A stretch of DNA of 64,000 nt from Pseudoalteromonas xiamenensis (GCF_030994125.1 NZ_CP099918.1:310001-374000); one strand, 5' to 3'. Counted from the stretch's first letter, positions 37,265 through 46,330 are shown. Numbers and translations: made by a program. The notes: generated by a model from the letters alone, not told the origin.

Positions 37265-39112
37265 CTATTGAACGTAATTTCCTTGCAACGTAACCCCACT
37301 GTATCGAGCTTGGCCTCGCAATAAAATATGCATAACACCTCCCGTTTTGCTGTCCAGCACACATTGTTCACGGTTACCCGTTTCAAAAGGACGGCAATCA
37401 TAAAGTCCGGTTGTTGGCGGTTTGTTCATTCGCACAAAGAGGTCTACATCGCCTGTTCCTCCTGAAGTGTTAATTGAAACAGTCGTATTGGGCGGCACAT
37501 CAAAGCTATAACGTATATCTGAGTTCAGCCCGCCGGCAAGGTCCGTAACCGGGATGCCATTTTGCAAGCACAGCCCTTTGCATACGTCTGTTCGACTTCC
37601 CACCAGCGCTTTTAATATTGCTCCGCTGTATCCTTGATAGGCATTTAGCATGACATACCATTCACCTTGCTGCGGATTCGCAAATTCACAACTCTCATTG
37701 TTTCCGGATTGAAAAGGTCGGCAGTCATAGTCGGTTATCGTCGGCTTCATTCCTTGCCTCACATAAAGATCTGCATCGCCATTTCCTCCTGTTAGCAAAA
37801 CCTGCAACGAAGGCTCTTGTTTGGTTAAGGTAAACTTGTAGACCTGCTGCGTATCGCGCAAGCCACTTACCGAAATGCCATTATTAAGTGCTAACTCAGG
37901 TATTGGTGCATCTTGATCCGGTGTTTCACCATCAAACGAAAATAACAGATGATTCGGCGAATTTACTTTTAGATCGGTTAATTTATTTTTCGAACTTCTG
38001 CGAATCAGTTCTGCTTTAATTTCCGGCGGTGACAATTCAGGCTTACTTTCAAGAAGCAGTGCTGCCGCTCCAGCAACATGTGGTGCGGCCATCGATGTAC
38101 CACTAATAACGTGAGTCGCCGTTGAAGACCCTATCCAAGTAGACGTGATATCGCTGCCTGGTGCAAACACGTCAACGCAACCACCAAAATTAGAATATTC
38201 AGCTCGCTTATCGAGGCGAGTGCTAGCTCCAACCGTTATCGCCTCTTGTGCTCTAGCTGGCGAATAATTGCACGCTAAATCATTATCGTTGCCTGCCGCA
38301 ACGATAAAGCTGATACCTGAACGAACGGCCGCATTTACCGCATCGTCGATCGCTTGCGAAATGCCGCCGCCAAGACTCATATTGGCTACCGCTGGTCGGT
38401 TCGCGTGTTGTTTTACCCAATCAATTCCAGCAATGACATCAGAATAGGAACCACTGCCCGAACAATCTAAAACACGCACGCCAACCAGGTTGGCGGCTTT
38501 TGCAACGCCATAATTGCGTGCTCCAATCGTTCCCGCTACGTGCGTACCATGTCCATTACAGTCACTTGCGTCGTTGTCATTATCAACAAAATCATATCCA
38601 TGCGCAGCGCGACCTTGAAACTCGTCATGCCCGACATTAATACCTGTATCAATTATATATGCCGAGATGCCTCGACCTGTTTCGACATAATTAAAGGTGC
38701 CATTTAAAGGTAAATTGCGCTGATCTATTCGATCTAATCCCCAACTAGGTGAGTCCAACAAAGCCTCTGATTTCATTGGTGCTACCTGGATTTTCCTGTC
38801 TTTTTCAATGTAAGCAATACTGGGGTCAGCTCTTAACTGCTTAACCTGTTGTTGTGTTGCCGTGACGACCAGCGCGTTAAACTCCCCTGAAAATGTCCTC
38901 GACACAGCGATACCTAAACGACGCTCCAATTTGTTGGACATCATCGTGGTGAGCATTTGGGATTCTTGGTGACGGTGTTCCTTAACATGCTTAAGAACAA
39001 CGATATACCTATCGTTTACTGCAGCATGTTGATTTGTCTTAGCGATTGCACCGGAAGACGATGCGAGTAACAACGCAACAGGGTAAAGCAAGTGTCTTTG
39101 TCCGCGTTTCAT
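37265..39112 (-). CDS. Secreted S8 subtilisin-like protease with two PPC domains
   Basis: 615 residues. Signal peptide to about residue 24, inhibitor I9 propeptide (DRYIVVLKHVK to YIEKDRKIQV, 34-110), then the catalytic domain with Asp155 (YIIDTGIN), His188 (NGHGTHVAGT) and Ser340 (GTSMAAPHVAG). Oxyanion Asn lies in VAAGNDND. Two pre-peptidase C-terminal domains follow (about 410-500 and 515-612), both with the YDCRPF...GN...C pattern. PPC domains are normally cut off after secretion through the outer membrane. It is an extracellular alkaline-type protease and stands alone. Confidence 0.95.
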   Translation of the reverse strand: MKRGQRHLLYPVALLLASSSGAIAKTNQHAAVNDRYIVVLKHVKEHRHQESQMLTTMMSNKLERRLGIAVSRTFSGEFNALVVTATQQQVKQLRADPSIAYIEKDRKIQVAPMKSEALLDSPSWGLDRIDQRNLPLNGTFNYVETGRGISAYIIDTGINVGHDEFQGRAAHGYDFVDNDNDASDCNGHGTHVAGTIGARNYGVAKAANLVGVRVLDCSGSGSYSDVIAGIDWVKQHANRPAVANMSLGGGISQAIDDAVNAAVRSGISFIVAAGNDNDLACNYSPARAQEAITVGASTRLDKRAEYSNFGGCVDVFAPGSDITSTWIGSSTATHVISGTSMAAPHVAGAAALLLESKPELSPPEIKAELIRRSSKNKLTDLKVNSPNHLLFSFDGETPDQDAPIPELALNNGISVSGLRDTQQVYKFTLTKQEPSLQVLLTGGNGDADLYVRQGMKPTITDYDCRPFQSGNNESCEFANPQQGEWYVMLNAYQGYSGAILKALVGSRTDVCKGLCLQNGIPVTDLAGGLNSDIRYSFDVPPNTTVSINTSGGTGDVDLFVRMNKPPTTGLYDCRPFETGNREQCVLDSKTGGVMHILLRGQARYSGVTLQGNYVQ

Positions 39113-39380
39113 TTATCTCTCCTTAGATGATTTGAAAGCGCTCCAAGCCTAGGTCATGTTGTCGGTTTTAATATACGTTGTCTTGAATTTTAATTATAAC
39201 TAAGACGAATTTAGTGTTTAGACTGTTTCGTGTTTCTGGAATACAGTATACCGATAAACGACACAAGCCGCATGTTAACGCCATTTTCCTCACCTTTATC
39301 GCGTTTTAGACGCATTAGGATTGCGTTCTCAATACGAAACATCAACACTCAAAGACAAACAACTAGAATTAAGGTTAGTC

Positions 39381-40655
39381 ATGTTCAAACGTACTTTACT
39401 TGCGCTTTCTTTGGCAGGATTATCATCCTATTCCTTTGCTCAAACCTTTATACTGAATGCCGATGCAGCACTCGATGTTAAAACAGGTAAACTGATTCAG
39501 CCAGCAACGCTTGTCATTGAAGACAACAAAATTGTCAGTTTGGCTAAATCGAATAAAAAAGCCTTGCCAGCCGACGCGACTGTGGTTGATTTATCCGGGC
39601 ATACTTTATTACCCGGTTTGTTCGATATGCACGTACATCTGACAGGTGACGCCCATGTGCATGGCTACAAACGATTACAACGCACGACTCAAAGACAAGC
39701 TATCACAGGCGTACGTAACGCAAAACGGACATTGGAAGCAGGCTTCACTTCAGTAAGAAATTTAGGCGCAGCAGGATACTCTGACATCGCGCTCCGCGAT
39801 GCTATTTATGATGGCGATGTACCTGGACCTCGCATTTTCGCATCAGGTCCAGCGCTTGGGATCACTGGTGGTCACTGCGACGATAACTTGCTCACACACG
39901 AACATAAAGTCATTGCAGAAGGTGTAGCAGATGGTCCGTGGGCTGTACGCGCAAAAGTTCGTGAGAACATAAAATACGGCGTTGATGTTATTAAATACTG
40001 CGCAACGGGTGGCGTATTATCAAAAGGTACGAAAGTCGGCGCACAGCAATATTCGCTTGAGGAAATGGAAGCACTGGTGTCAGAAGCACACTTGCGCGGC
40101 TTAACCGTGGCTGCGCATGCCCATGGCACCGATGGTATCAAATCAGCAATTAAAGCCGGGGTTGACTCTGTTGAACACGTATCCTTTTTAGATGACGACG
40201 CTATCTTAATGGCGAAGAAAAAGGGCACTTACTTCTCAATGGACATCTACAATACGGAATACATTCTGGGTGAAGGTGAAAAAGCGGGTATTTTAGCTGA
40301 AAGCCTAGATAAAGAACGTGTTGTGGGCACAAAACAAAGAGACAGTTTCCGCAAGGCCGTCAAAGCTGGCGTAAATATGGTGTTTGGCTCTGATGCGGGT
40401 GTTTATCCTCACGGTGATAATGGTAAGCAATTTAGCCGCATGGTTAAGTTTGGCATGACCGAATTACAAGCTATTCAAGCCGCAACCATCAACTCCGCAA
40501 CGCTGCTTAAACAGCAAGATAACTTGGGATCTTTAGAAGCCGGCAAATTGGCCGACGTAATCGCGGTCAAAGGTAATCCACTCAAACAAATCGACACACT
40601 TGAAAACGTTACGTTTGTTATGAAAGACGGCAAAATTGAAATAAACAAGCTGTAA
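39381..40655 (+). CDS. Exported amidohydrolase (imidazolonepropionase-like)
   Basis: 424 residues from ATG 39381, chosen because it opens a signal peptide (MFKRTLLALSLAGLSSYSFA) and has aagg 8 nt upstream. The metal motif is DMHVHL, the carboxylated lysine is probably in DVIKYCATGG, then VAAHAHG and VEHVSFL, and the final metal Asp is in FGSDAGVYPHG. The group includes Xaa-Pro dipeptidase-like and imidazolonepropionase-like amidohydrolases that cleave cyclic or dipeptide substrates in the periplasm. Divergent from the S8 protease across 268 bp. Confidence 0.93.
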   Translation: MFKRTLLALSLAGLSSYSFAQTFILNADAALDVKTGKLIQPATLVIEDNKIVSLAKSNKKALPADATVVDLSGHTLLPGLFDMHVHLTGDAHVHGYKRLQRTTQRQAITGVRNAKRTLEAGFTSVRNLGAAGYSDIALRDAIYDGDVPGPRIFASGPALGITGGHCDDNLLTHEHKVIAEGVADGPWAVRAKVRENIKYGVDVIKYCATGGVLSKGTKVGAQQYSLEEMEALVSEAHLRGLTVAAHAHGTDGIKSAIKAGVDSVEHVSFLDDDAILMAKKKGTYFSMDIYNTEYILGEGEKAGILAESLDKERVVGTKQRDSFRKAVKAGVNMVFGSDAGVYPHGDNGKQFSRMVKFGMTELQAIQAATINSATLLKQQDNLGSLEAGKLADVIAVKGNPLKQIDTLENVTFVMKDGKIEINKL

Positions 40656-40661
40656 AAAGGC

Positions 40662-40682
40662 GGGTAGCACAGCTACCCTTTT
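40662..40682 (+). terminator. Terminator of the amidohydrolase gene
   Basis: Perfect stem gggtagc/gctaccc with an aca loop followed by tttt. Confidence 0.85.
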
Positions 40683-40752
40683 ACTAATTTGAATATTTTG
40701 TAGCCGAACCAAGCGTCATTGAACACTTTTTAACTAGCAAACGACCACGCTT

Positions 40753-40767
40753 TGTTATAGTATAACA
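40753..40767. promoter_or_regulatory. Zur box upstream of L36B
   Basis: tgttatagtataaca is a perfect inverted repeat around a central g and matches the gammaproteobacterial Zur consensus core GTTATANTATAAC. It lies 25 bp before the L36B start codon, where a repressor would block the promoter. Zur is the zinc-responsive repressor known to control C-minus ribosomal protein paralogues. Confidence 0.85.
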
Positions 40768-40791
40768 TATCTAAACTATTCTGAGGTTGTT

Positions 40792-40932
40792 ATGAAAGTA
40801 TTGAGCTCGCTTAAAAGTGCTAAGTCACGTCCTGGATGCCAAGTCGTCAAACGACGTGGAAGAATTTTTGTTATTTGTAAAACAAATCCTCGTTTTAAAG
40901 CCGTGCAAGGCAAGTCAAAAAAACGAGCATAA
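40792..40932 (+). CDS. rpmJ2: Ribosomal protein L36 type B (zinc-independent paralogue)
   Basis: 46 codons: [38 protein letters not shown] and a basic tail. This is the length and sequence type of E. coli YkgO, the form without the four zinc ligands of normal L36 (only two cysteines here). It replaces the zinc-containing L36 in ribosomes under zinc starvation and so frees zinc. gagg lies 7 nt before the ATG. A Zur box stands directly upstream. The L31 partner paralogue often found beside it is absent here. A terminator follows at 40967. Confidence 0.95.
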   Translation: MKVLSSLKSAKSRPGCQVVKRRGRIFVICKTNPRFKAVQGKSKKRA

Positions 40933-41356
40933 GTTCATCTAGGGGGCTCTATAGCCCAACCTTCCAAGGCGGCGCAAGCCGCCTTTTTTCAGCTATGTGC
41001 ACAGGTTCCGAAATGAAATTTGTGTGGGAAATTACTTCATTACTTTTTGAGAGAACGATGTCCAGCCACGACTAATGGAAAAGCCATATATTTTCCACAT
41101 AGCCTTCTACCGAATTACTACGTCAAAACTAATTGCAATCTATTGATTTACAAAAACTTAGCTTGTTCTCATCACCTAGCTACACCTTGCAGAAAAGCAG
41201 TTGAATAAAATGACTACGTTCAATCAAATTCACTTGTCGTGAAAATAAGATCTTATCGTTGAAATATTATTTAATTTTATTGCATTTAAATTCATCGAGT
41301 GCATAATGCGCGCAAATAGATTATTAAACCTAACTGAAGAGGTAACCACACACTTT
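40933..41356. other. Intergenic region with L36B terminator
   Basis: 424 bp. It holds two hairpins behind L36B (gggct/agccc near 40943-40957 and the strong one at 40967-40984) and then AT-rich sequence up to the decarboxylase gene. A 62-codon open frame at 41020-41208 is not supported by a ribosome-binding site or composition. A 5' extension of the decarboxylase to ATG 41306 is possible. Confidence 0.55.
40967..40989 (+). terminator. Terminator of L36B
   Basis: Perfect stem aggcggc/gccgcct with a gcaa loop and a run of T. Confidence 0.9.
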
Positions 41357-42514
41357 ATGGAATTGAGCGCATTGAATGCAAATCAAACAGATTACCGTAA
41401 ACTTGTTTCTGAACACGGTTCGCCACTGCTTGTTTTAGATGGCGATGCAATCCGAAAGCAGTATTTGTCGCTGCAGCAGGCGCTTCCAGGTGTAGCCCTT
41501 CATTATGCATTAAAACCACTGCCACATGACGCCGTTGTTGCAATATTGAAAGACTTAAATGGCTATTTTGATCTTGCGACCAATGGTGAAGTGGACTTAG
41601 TCCGCAATGTCGGCGTTGACCCAGAACGTTGCATACACAGTCATCCAATCAAACGCGATAGCGACATTCGTTATGCCCTAGACTATGGTTGTAGTACGTT
41701 TGTTGTGGACAACATTGTTGAACTCGAAAAATTTGTCGCTTACAAAGACGTTACCCAGCTTTTGCTTCGCGTTAGCTTTAGAAATCCTGACACAAAAATC
41801 GATTTATCGAAAAAGTTTGGTTGCCGTCAAGAAGAAGCTATTGGCTTACTTTGCAAAGCGAAAGAACTTGGTTTGAATGTGATTGGTTTGTCGTTCCACG
41901 TGGGTTCACAAGCCGTAAACCCTGTGCGTCACAGTAATGCGGTCGCGGCATGTAATCACATTATTCGTGAAGCAGCTCAATTCGGCGTAACACTTTCTAC
42001 GTTGGACATTGGTGGTGGATTCCCAGTGAGTTACGATGGTAATCCAATTGACATCGTCGAATATTGTACACCGATCCGTGAGCAACTGGCGCTATTACCT
42101 GAGCATATTCGGGTGTTAGCAGAACCTGGCCGTTATATTTGTGCACCAGCGGTAACAGCTGTGTCGTCAGTAATGGGCATTGCTCAACGAGGTGAGCAAA
42201 CGTGGTACTACCTTGATGATGGTGTATACGGTTCTTATTCAGGCCAAATTTACGACCACATGGTTTACCCATTAAGCTTTCCGTACGCATCAGGCCAGCC
42301 ACAGCTAAGCGTATTGTCTGGTCCAACGTGCGATAGCATCGATGTGATCCGTGAAGACATCATGCTTCCTCCTTTAGCGGTAGGCGAAATTGTGATCGGT
42401 CACGTAATGGGTGCGTATACATGGGCGTCGGCAACTGAATTTAACTTCTTCCGTAAGGCTAACTTTGTCGTCGTTAACGGCCCTTGCGAGATAAATGCAG
42501 TCGTTGCCGCTTAA
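41357..42514 (+). CDS. Type III PLP-dependent decarboxylase (ornithine/lysine decarboxylase-like)
   Basis: 385 residues from ATG 41357 (MELSALNANQTDYRKLV aligns with the usual family start); ATG 41306 would add 17 residues. The PLP lysine is in LHYALKPLPHDA, followed by FDLATNGEVDLV, LSFHVGSQ, DIGGGFPVSY, and LAEPGRYICA. The active-site cysteine region is SGPTCDSIDV, which marks ornithine or lysine decarboxylation rather than diaminopimelate. It makes putrescine or cadaverine in the cytoplasm. The convergent MocR gene and the PaiB/GNAT genes fit a polyamine theme. Confidence 0.92.
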   Translation: MELSALNANQTDYRKLVSEHGSPLLVLDGDAIRKQYLSLQQALPGVALHYALKPLPHDAVVAILKDLNGYFDLATNGEVDLVRNVGVDPERCIHSHPIKRDSDIRYALDYGCSTFVVDNIVELEKFVAYKDVTQLLLRVSFRNPDTKIDLSKKFGCRQEEAIGLLCKAKELGLNVIGLSFHVGSQAVNPVRHSNAVAACNHIIREAAQFGVTLSTLDIGGGFPVSYDGNPIDIVEYCTPIREQLALLPEHIRVLAEPGRYICAPAVTAVSSVMGIAQRGEQTWYYLDDGVYGSYSGQIYDHMVYPLSFPYASGQPQLSVLSGPTCDSIDVIREDIMLPPLAVGEIVIGHVMGAYTWASATEFNFFRKANFVVVNGPCEINAVVAA

Positions 42515-42537
42515 ACAACGCTTTATCCCTTCAGTTT

Positions 42538-42560
42538 GAGCCCAAATTTGGGCTCTTTTT
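42538..42560. terminator. Terminator between decarboxylase and MocR gene
   Basis: Perfect 18-bp palindrome gagcccaaatttgggctc followed by five T. Confidence 0.9.
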
Positions 42561-42624
42561 GTTTTCACGCAAATCATTGAATTACACTAATTGGCCCTTC
42601 TTCTAGACAGTGTTCGCTTCTGTG

Positions 42625-44049
42625 TCAAAGATCAAATAGTTTTAATAGACCAGCACGCGCTTTTTCTGCCGGTTGCGCCGCGAAACCAAGACGAATGTGC
42701 GTTGCTACATTCGGAGGAGTTATATGGAATTCGCGCTCGCTTTGAATGTATATTTTATGCTGCCAAGCTCTCTCTTTCAGTTCTGATGACTCACGCATGA
42801 TATCAACCCAAAGCGCCATCCCCCCATCAGGTACTTCAAAACTCATGACGTGGCCGGAATGTTTTATCTCGTTCAGTACATTGATCATCGCATCCCGACG
42901 AAGTCGATATGCTTTGGTCATTTTCCGTAAATGACGTTCAAAATGCCCTTCAGCCATCCAATGACCAATTGATAGTTGAGTCAGCGCGTCATTTCGATGA
43001 TTCATTAATTGTTTTAACGCTATAAGTGGATGAAGAATGTGTTGAGGTGCGCATAGATAACCTGTTCGCGTCCCCGCAAACATCACTTTTGAAAACGTTG
43101 AAAGGTAAATGACAATCTGGGCAGGATCGTCTGTCGCCATTGGTTTTAAAGGCTGACACGCGTAGTGAAACTCATGATCGTAGTCATCTTCAACAATAAA
43201 CACGCCATACTCATAGCATAATTGATAAATTTCCAGTCTTTTCGCTGCACTCAATGTTACGGTAGTTGGGTACTGATGAAGTGGAGTTAAATACAATAGC
43301 TTAACGCGCCCTGCGCTCAGCACCCTTTTTAGATGATCTAAACAGATCCCGGTCCTATCTTGCTGAATGCCTACTAGCTGTGCTCCGCATGATTCAAATA
43401 CTTTTCGTGCTGGTGGATAACCGAGTACCTCAATCGCCACTTTGTCCCCAGGATTTATGAATAACGTAGCAATGAGAAACAAGGCTTCCTGCGAACCATT
43501 ACACACCAAAACATCATCAAACGTCGCTCCCCGAGCGCGACGTAGATAGTGTAGAATTTGTTCTTTCAAAAGCGGCACGCCAGTGATTTCACCATAGTGC
43601 AATGCATGAGCATTTGCTTGACGACACATCACCGATAGCGAACGCCGGAACGAATCGAAAGGAAAAATGCTGATATCTGGCAACCCGCCGCCGAAGTGAA
43701 ATTCAAAATCATGGATCTCTGATGTCGTCGGCTTGGCAAGGTTAAGTGCAAATGAAGGTGACACAGTGCGAAACGCTTTTAGTGTTTTACCACCTGAAGA
43801 CCGTTCAATCGGTAAATCTGCTTCGACATAATAGCCACTGCGCTCTTTACTCACCAACCACCCTTCAGCGACGAGTTGTTGCAACGCGTGCATCATCGTA
43901 TGTCTATTTACTTGAAAAGACTCAGCGAGAACTCGGGCCGAAGCCAGTTTTTCATTAGGTTTAAATTGACCCGCTCGAATAGCTTCTCTTAACGCATCTT
44001 GTACCGACTGATATTTTGGCGTTGTTCCGCCTATCATTACACCCACCAT
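42625..44049 (-). CDS. MocR/PdxR-type GntR-aminotransferase regulator
   Basis: 474 residues. The N-terminal GntR winged helix is SVQDALREAIRAGQFKPNEKLASARVLAESFQVNRHTMMHALQQLVAEGWL in short stretches; the C-terminal about 370 residues are a class I aminotransferase fold with GSQEALFLIA and the PLP lysine in YLSTFSKVMFAGTRTG. Such proteins use PLP as a sensory cofactor and usually control a neighbouring PLP- or amine-linked gene. ATG 44037 (after ggtggg) is a possible later start. Divergent from the GNAT-PaiB-HopJ unit, convergent with the decarboxylase. Confidence 0.93.
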   Translation of the reverse strand: MVGVMIGGTTPKYQSVQDALREAIRAGQFKPNEKLASARVLAESFQVNRHTMMHALQQLVAEGWLVSKERSGYYVEADLPIERSSGGKTLKAFRTVSPSFALNLAKPTTSEIHDFEFHFGGGLPDISIFPFDSFRRSLSVMCRQANAHALHYGEITGVPLLKEQILHYLRRARGATFDDVLVCNGSQEALFLIATLFINPGDKVAIEVLGYPPARKVFESCGAQLVGIQQDRTGICLDHLKRVLSAGRVKLLYLTPLHQYPTTVTLSAAKRLEIYQLCYEYGVFIVEDDYDHEFHYACQPLKPMATDDPAQIVIYLSTFSKVMFAGTRTGYLCAPQHILHPLIALKQLMNHRNDALTQLSIGHWMAEGHFERHLRKMTKAYRLRRDAMINVLNEIKHSGHVMSFEVPDGGMALWVDIMRESSELKERAWQHKIYIQSEREFHITPPNVATHIRLGFAAQPAEKARAGLLKLFDL

Positions 44050-44090
44050 TCTGGTCTAGTTACTTTTAAATTTCTGGTTATTTTAGTTAT
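44049..44090. promoter_or_regulatory. Candidate direct-repeat operator between MocR and GNAT genes
   Basis: ttctggt occurs at 44049-44055 and 44072-44078; tagttac/tagttat occurs at 44057-44063 and 44084-44090. MocR-type regulators are known to bind direct repeats. The first copy overlaps the MocR start, the second lies toward the GNAT gene. Confidence 0.35.
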
Positions 44091-44140
44091 ACCAATTAAG
44101 GCGTATTTTAATCAACCTAATTACTGCTTAAGGAACCAAT

Positions 44141-44716
44141 ATGCTGACTGCACTCGAACTTACCTCTGATAAAATCAAGCTCGTGCCGCTAAACGAATCA
44201 CACTTGCCTTCCCTGTTCGAAGCAGGACAAGGCCCGTCCGTATGGACCTGGCTATTTGGCAATTACTGCAAAACACCCGAAACGCTTAAAACATGGTTTC
44301 AAACAACGGCACAATTCGACCCAAACGAGCAGTTAGTGTTCGCCACTACGATTGCTCAAACAGGCGAAGTTGTTGGCACGACTCGTTTATTTCGCCTAGA
44401 CCCCGCAAATCGGTCGATTGAAATTGGCCATACATTTATTACCGATAAATGGCAGCGTTCTTTTGTAAATACGCATGCCAAATACCTCATGCTCAAGCAC
44501 GCTTTTGAAACGCTAGAGATGGTACGTGTTGAATTTCGTACGCACGAACACAATTCAAAGTCGCGAAAGGCGATTGCGCGTGTAGGCGCTACGTTTGAAG
44601 GACTGGCGCGCAAAGATAGGCTGTTGCCCAATGGTGAATATCGCAGTACAGCCAAATTCGCCATCATTGATGAAGATTGGCCTCTCGCGAAACAAAAATT
44701 GGAGCTGAGTTTATGA
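44141..44716 (+). CDS. GNAT N-acetyltransferase, RimJ/RimL-like
   Basis: 191 residues. It begins LELTSDKIKLVPLNESHLPSL and continues VVGTTRLFRLDPANRSIEIGHTFI, then VEFRTHEHNSKSRKAIARVGATFEG, the C-terminal pattern of the RimJ/RimL group. The canonical pyrophosphate loop is modified to TDKWQRSFVNTHAKYLML. It overlaps paiB by four bases (ATGA). In Bacillus the paiA-paiB pair also couples a GNAT acting on polyamines with PaiB, so a polyamine acceptor is a reasonable but unproven guess. Confidence 0.88.
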   Translation: MLTALELTSDKIKLVPLNESHLPSLFEAGQGPSVWTWLFGNYCKTPETLKTWFQTTAQFDPNEQLVFATTIAQTGEVVGTTRLFRLDPANRSIEIGHTFITDKWQRSFVNTHAKYLMLKHAFETLEMVRVEFRTHEHNSKSRKAIARVGATFEGLARKDRLLPNGEYRSTAKFAIIDEDWPLAKQKLELSL

Positions 44717-45318
44717 AACGTTACCCAAAACGACAGTTTATTGAAACGAACCCAAATGAACTTGTCAAAGTTATGTTGGCGTTTCCATTGGCTACGATTG
44801 TTGATCATCATCAAAACGTCGTCTTCGTCCCGCTTCAACCGGACGAATTGGGCACACAACTCAGTGGGCATGTCGCGGCGTACAACCCACTTGTTAACGC
44901 AGATGGCCAAGATATTGTTATCGTGTTTAGCGGTGAAGACGATTACATTTCACCGAACTTGGTGCCAAATCAATATTTGCCGACATGGCATTACAAAAAA
45001 GTTATCGTGAAAGGTACATTAAACACTATCAAGGATCCGAGGCTCGCGTGGCATGAACTGGTGAAACAAGTTGAGCATGTAGAGCAAACCGAGTCTTCAC
45101 CTTGGAAAGCAAACTCGTTGAGTTTGGAAGAACAAGCGATGCTGATGAAACAAATTCAAGTCTTCACAATAGACATTGACTCTATTGAAGGTCACTTTAA
45201 ACTCAGTCAGCACAAATCAACGGAGCATCAACTCGCCATTCGAGACGCGCTCCTAGCAAAAAAAGAGCAACATGCTGGAACTCAAAAAACTACTCGAGAT
45301 GCTGAGATTATCGCCTGA
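44713..45318 (+). CDS. PaiB-like FMN-binding protein
   Basis: 201 residues from ATG 44713, which overlaps the GNAT stop. The sequence RQFIETNPNELVKVMLAFPLATIV, GHVAAYNPLV and YISPNLVPNQYLPTWHYKKVIVKG follows the PaiB (FMN-binding split-barrel) pattern, including SPxxY...PTWxY. PaiB was described as a negative regulator of sporulation and protease genes in Bacillus; in gammaproteobacteria its role is unknown. The linked GNAT makes a PaiA/PaiB-like pair. Confidence 0.9.
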   Translation: MKRYPKRQFIETNPNELVKVMLAFPLATIVDHHQNVVFVPLQPDELGTQLSGHVAAYNPLVNADGQDIVIVFSGEDDYISPNLVPNQYLPTWHYKKVIVKGTLNTIKDPRLAWHELVKQVEHVEQTESSPWKANSLSLEEQAMLMKQIQVFTIDIDSIEGHFKLSQHKSTEHQLAIRDALLAKKEQHAGTQKTTRDAEIIA

Positions 45319-45625
45319 ACTTCTTGTTTTTAGTGATGTCATCGCAACCATTGATGCGCATTATCATTTTACAGCCGCTCGTTTTCACAATAACGGCTTA
45401 GACAATGAAAAAGGAACTAATTTAGGATCATGCAAAGTATTTGCTTTTGCAAAACAGCATAAGTTAACCAAGGACGAAACATTAGCTTGTTTTGCAGAAC
45501 ATTACTTCAAAGATGTACTTGTTCATAAGGATAGTCAGAGCCATCAGAATATCCGTCATTTTATGAACAGTGAGCATGGATTGGACCGCGTTATATTCGA
45601 CAGTAACGTACTAATGAAAAAATAG
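45272..45625 (+). CDS. HopJ family protein
   Basis: 117 residues. The family signature is easy to see: VIATIDAHYHFTAARFHNNGLDN, GSCKVFAFA, ACFAEHYFKDVL and HQNIRHFM. Named after a Pseudomonas effector, but such genes are widespread in free-living bacteria and no type III secretion genes are here, so the effector name should not be taken literally. The start lies inside paiB (47-bp overlap); an ATG at 45299 would reduce the overlap but cut into the conserved N-terminus. Confidence 0.9.
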   Translation: MLELKKLLEMLRLSPELLVFSDVIATIDAHYHFTAARFHNNGLDNEKGTNLGSCKVFAFAKQHKLTKDETLACFAEHYFKDVLVHKDSQSHQNIRHFMNSEHGLDRVIFDSNVLMKK

Positions 45626-45648
45626 GCAGAAGATCTGCCTATTTTTCT
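45621..45648. terminator. Bidirectional terminator
   Basis: Perfect 10-bp stem aataggcaga/tctgcctatt with an aga loop and flanking A and T runs. Confidence 0.9.
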
Positions 45649-45669
45649 TTAGGGTATCAAAAGTGGAAG

Positions 45670-46236
45670 CTAATTAAGTTCTTTATCTACCCAAAACTTA
45701 GTACCTTTTAGCACCGCTTGAAGTGCCAGGCCGGTATCCGTTAACGAATAAACCGTTACGTCGTCCACGACCGCCTCAGCAGCAACAGCGACACCTTTAT
45801 CTTCGTGTTTCGCGGCTGCATCCGCGTTTCCACCAAATGCCCAGCCATGTTCAATAAAACGTTTCATAGCTGCATCGGTGTGAAACACCATCACGATATT
45901 AAAGTCTTTTGCGCCTAGGCCTAAACCAAGTCCCGCTTCGGCCATATTCATATACGTTTGCTGGCCAGTACTGTTGTTTGTTACCACACCATAGCCACCA
46001 CCAACACTCGCAATCAGCAAATTTACGTTTGCATTATCGAACACGGCGTAGCCTGGTGCAGAGCGAATTTGCTTTCTCACATCTGGTTTTTGAGCATAAA
46101 GTTGGTTCAAGGTATTCGTTTTCATACTTTGCACCACTTGGCGTTTTTCAGCTGGTGATGCATCACCGCTCGTTGCGCAGCCTGTTAATGTCAGTAAAAA
46201 ACTGAGCGACACGATTTGTAATAGTGTTTTCATCAT
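45670..46236 (-). CDS. SYLF-domain (YSC84-like) lipoprotein
   Basis: About 188 residues. Two ATG codons in tandem at 46236 and 46233 follow a strong Shine-Dalgarno (aaggagg); the longer frame from 46299 has none. The lipobox is LTLTGC. The SYLF domain covers NTLNQLYAQKPDVRKQIRSA, GYAVFDN, SVGGGYGVV, and LGLGLGAKDFNIVMVF. In other systems the domain binds phospholipids; in bacteria it is a periplasmic or outer-membrane lipoprotein of unknown role. Confidence 0.88.
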   Translation of the reverse strand: MMKTLLQIVSLSFLLTLTGCATSGDASPAEKRQVVQSMKTNTLNQLYAQKPDVRKQIRSAPGYAVFDNANVNLLIASVGGGYGVVTNNSTGQQTYMNMAEAGLGLGLGAKDFNIVMVFHTDAAMKRFIEHGWAFGGNADAAAKHEDKGVAVAAEAVVDDVTVYSLTDTGLALQAVLKGTKFWVDKELN

Positions 46237-46309
46237 AAACCTCCTTATTGGTTTGCATTGAGTGTAGCAAAGCAACATAAGCGTGTGATGAATAAGCAAG
46301 AAAGAAAAA

Positions 46310-46330
46310 AGCCACGCAAAAAGCGTGGCT
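46310..46330. terminator. Hairpin upstream of the SYLF gene
   Basis: Perfect stem agccacgc/gcgtggct with five A in the loop and an A-run before it. It lies upstream of the SYLF gene on the minus strand, so it would terminate transcripts arriving from the right. Confidence 0.5.

Noticed and set aside
45272..45625. HopJ as evidence of a type III effector system
   Set aside because: Family name only; the gene is common in free-living bacteria and no secretion genes are present.
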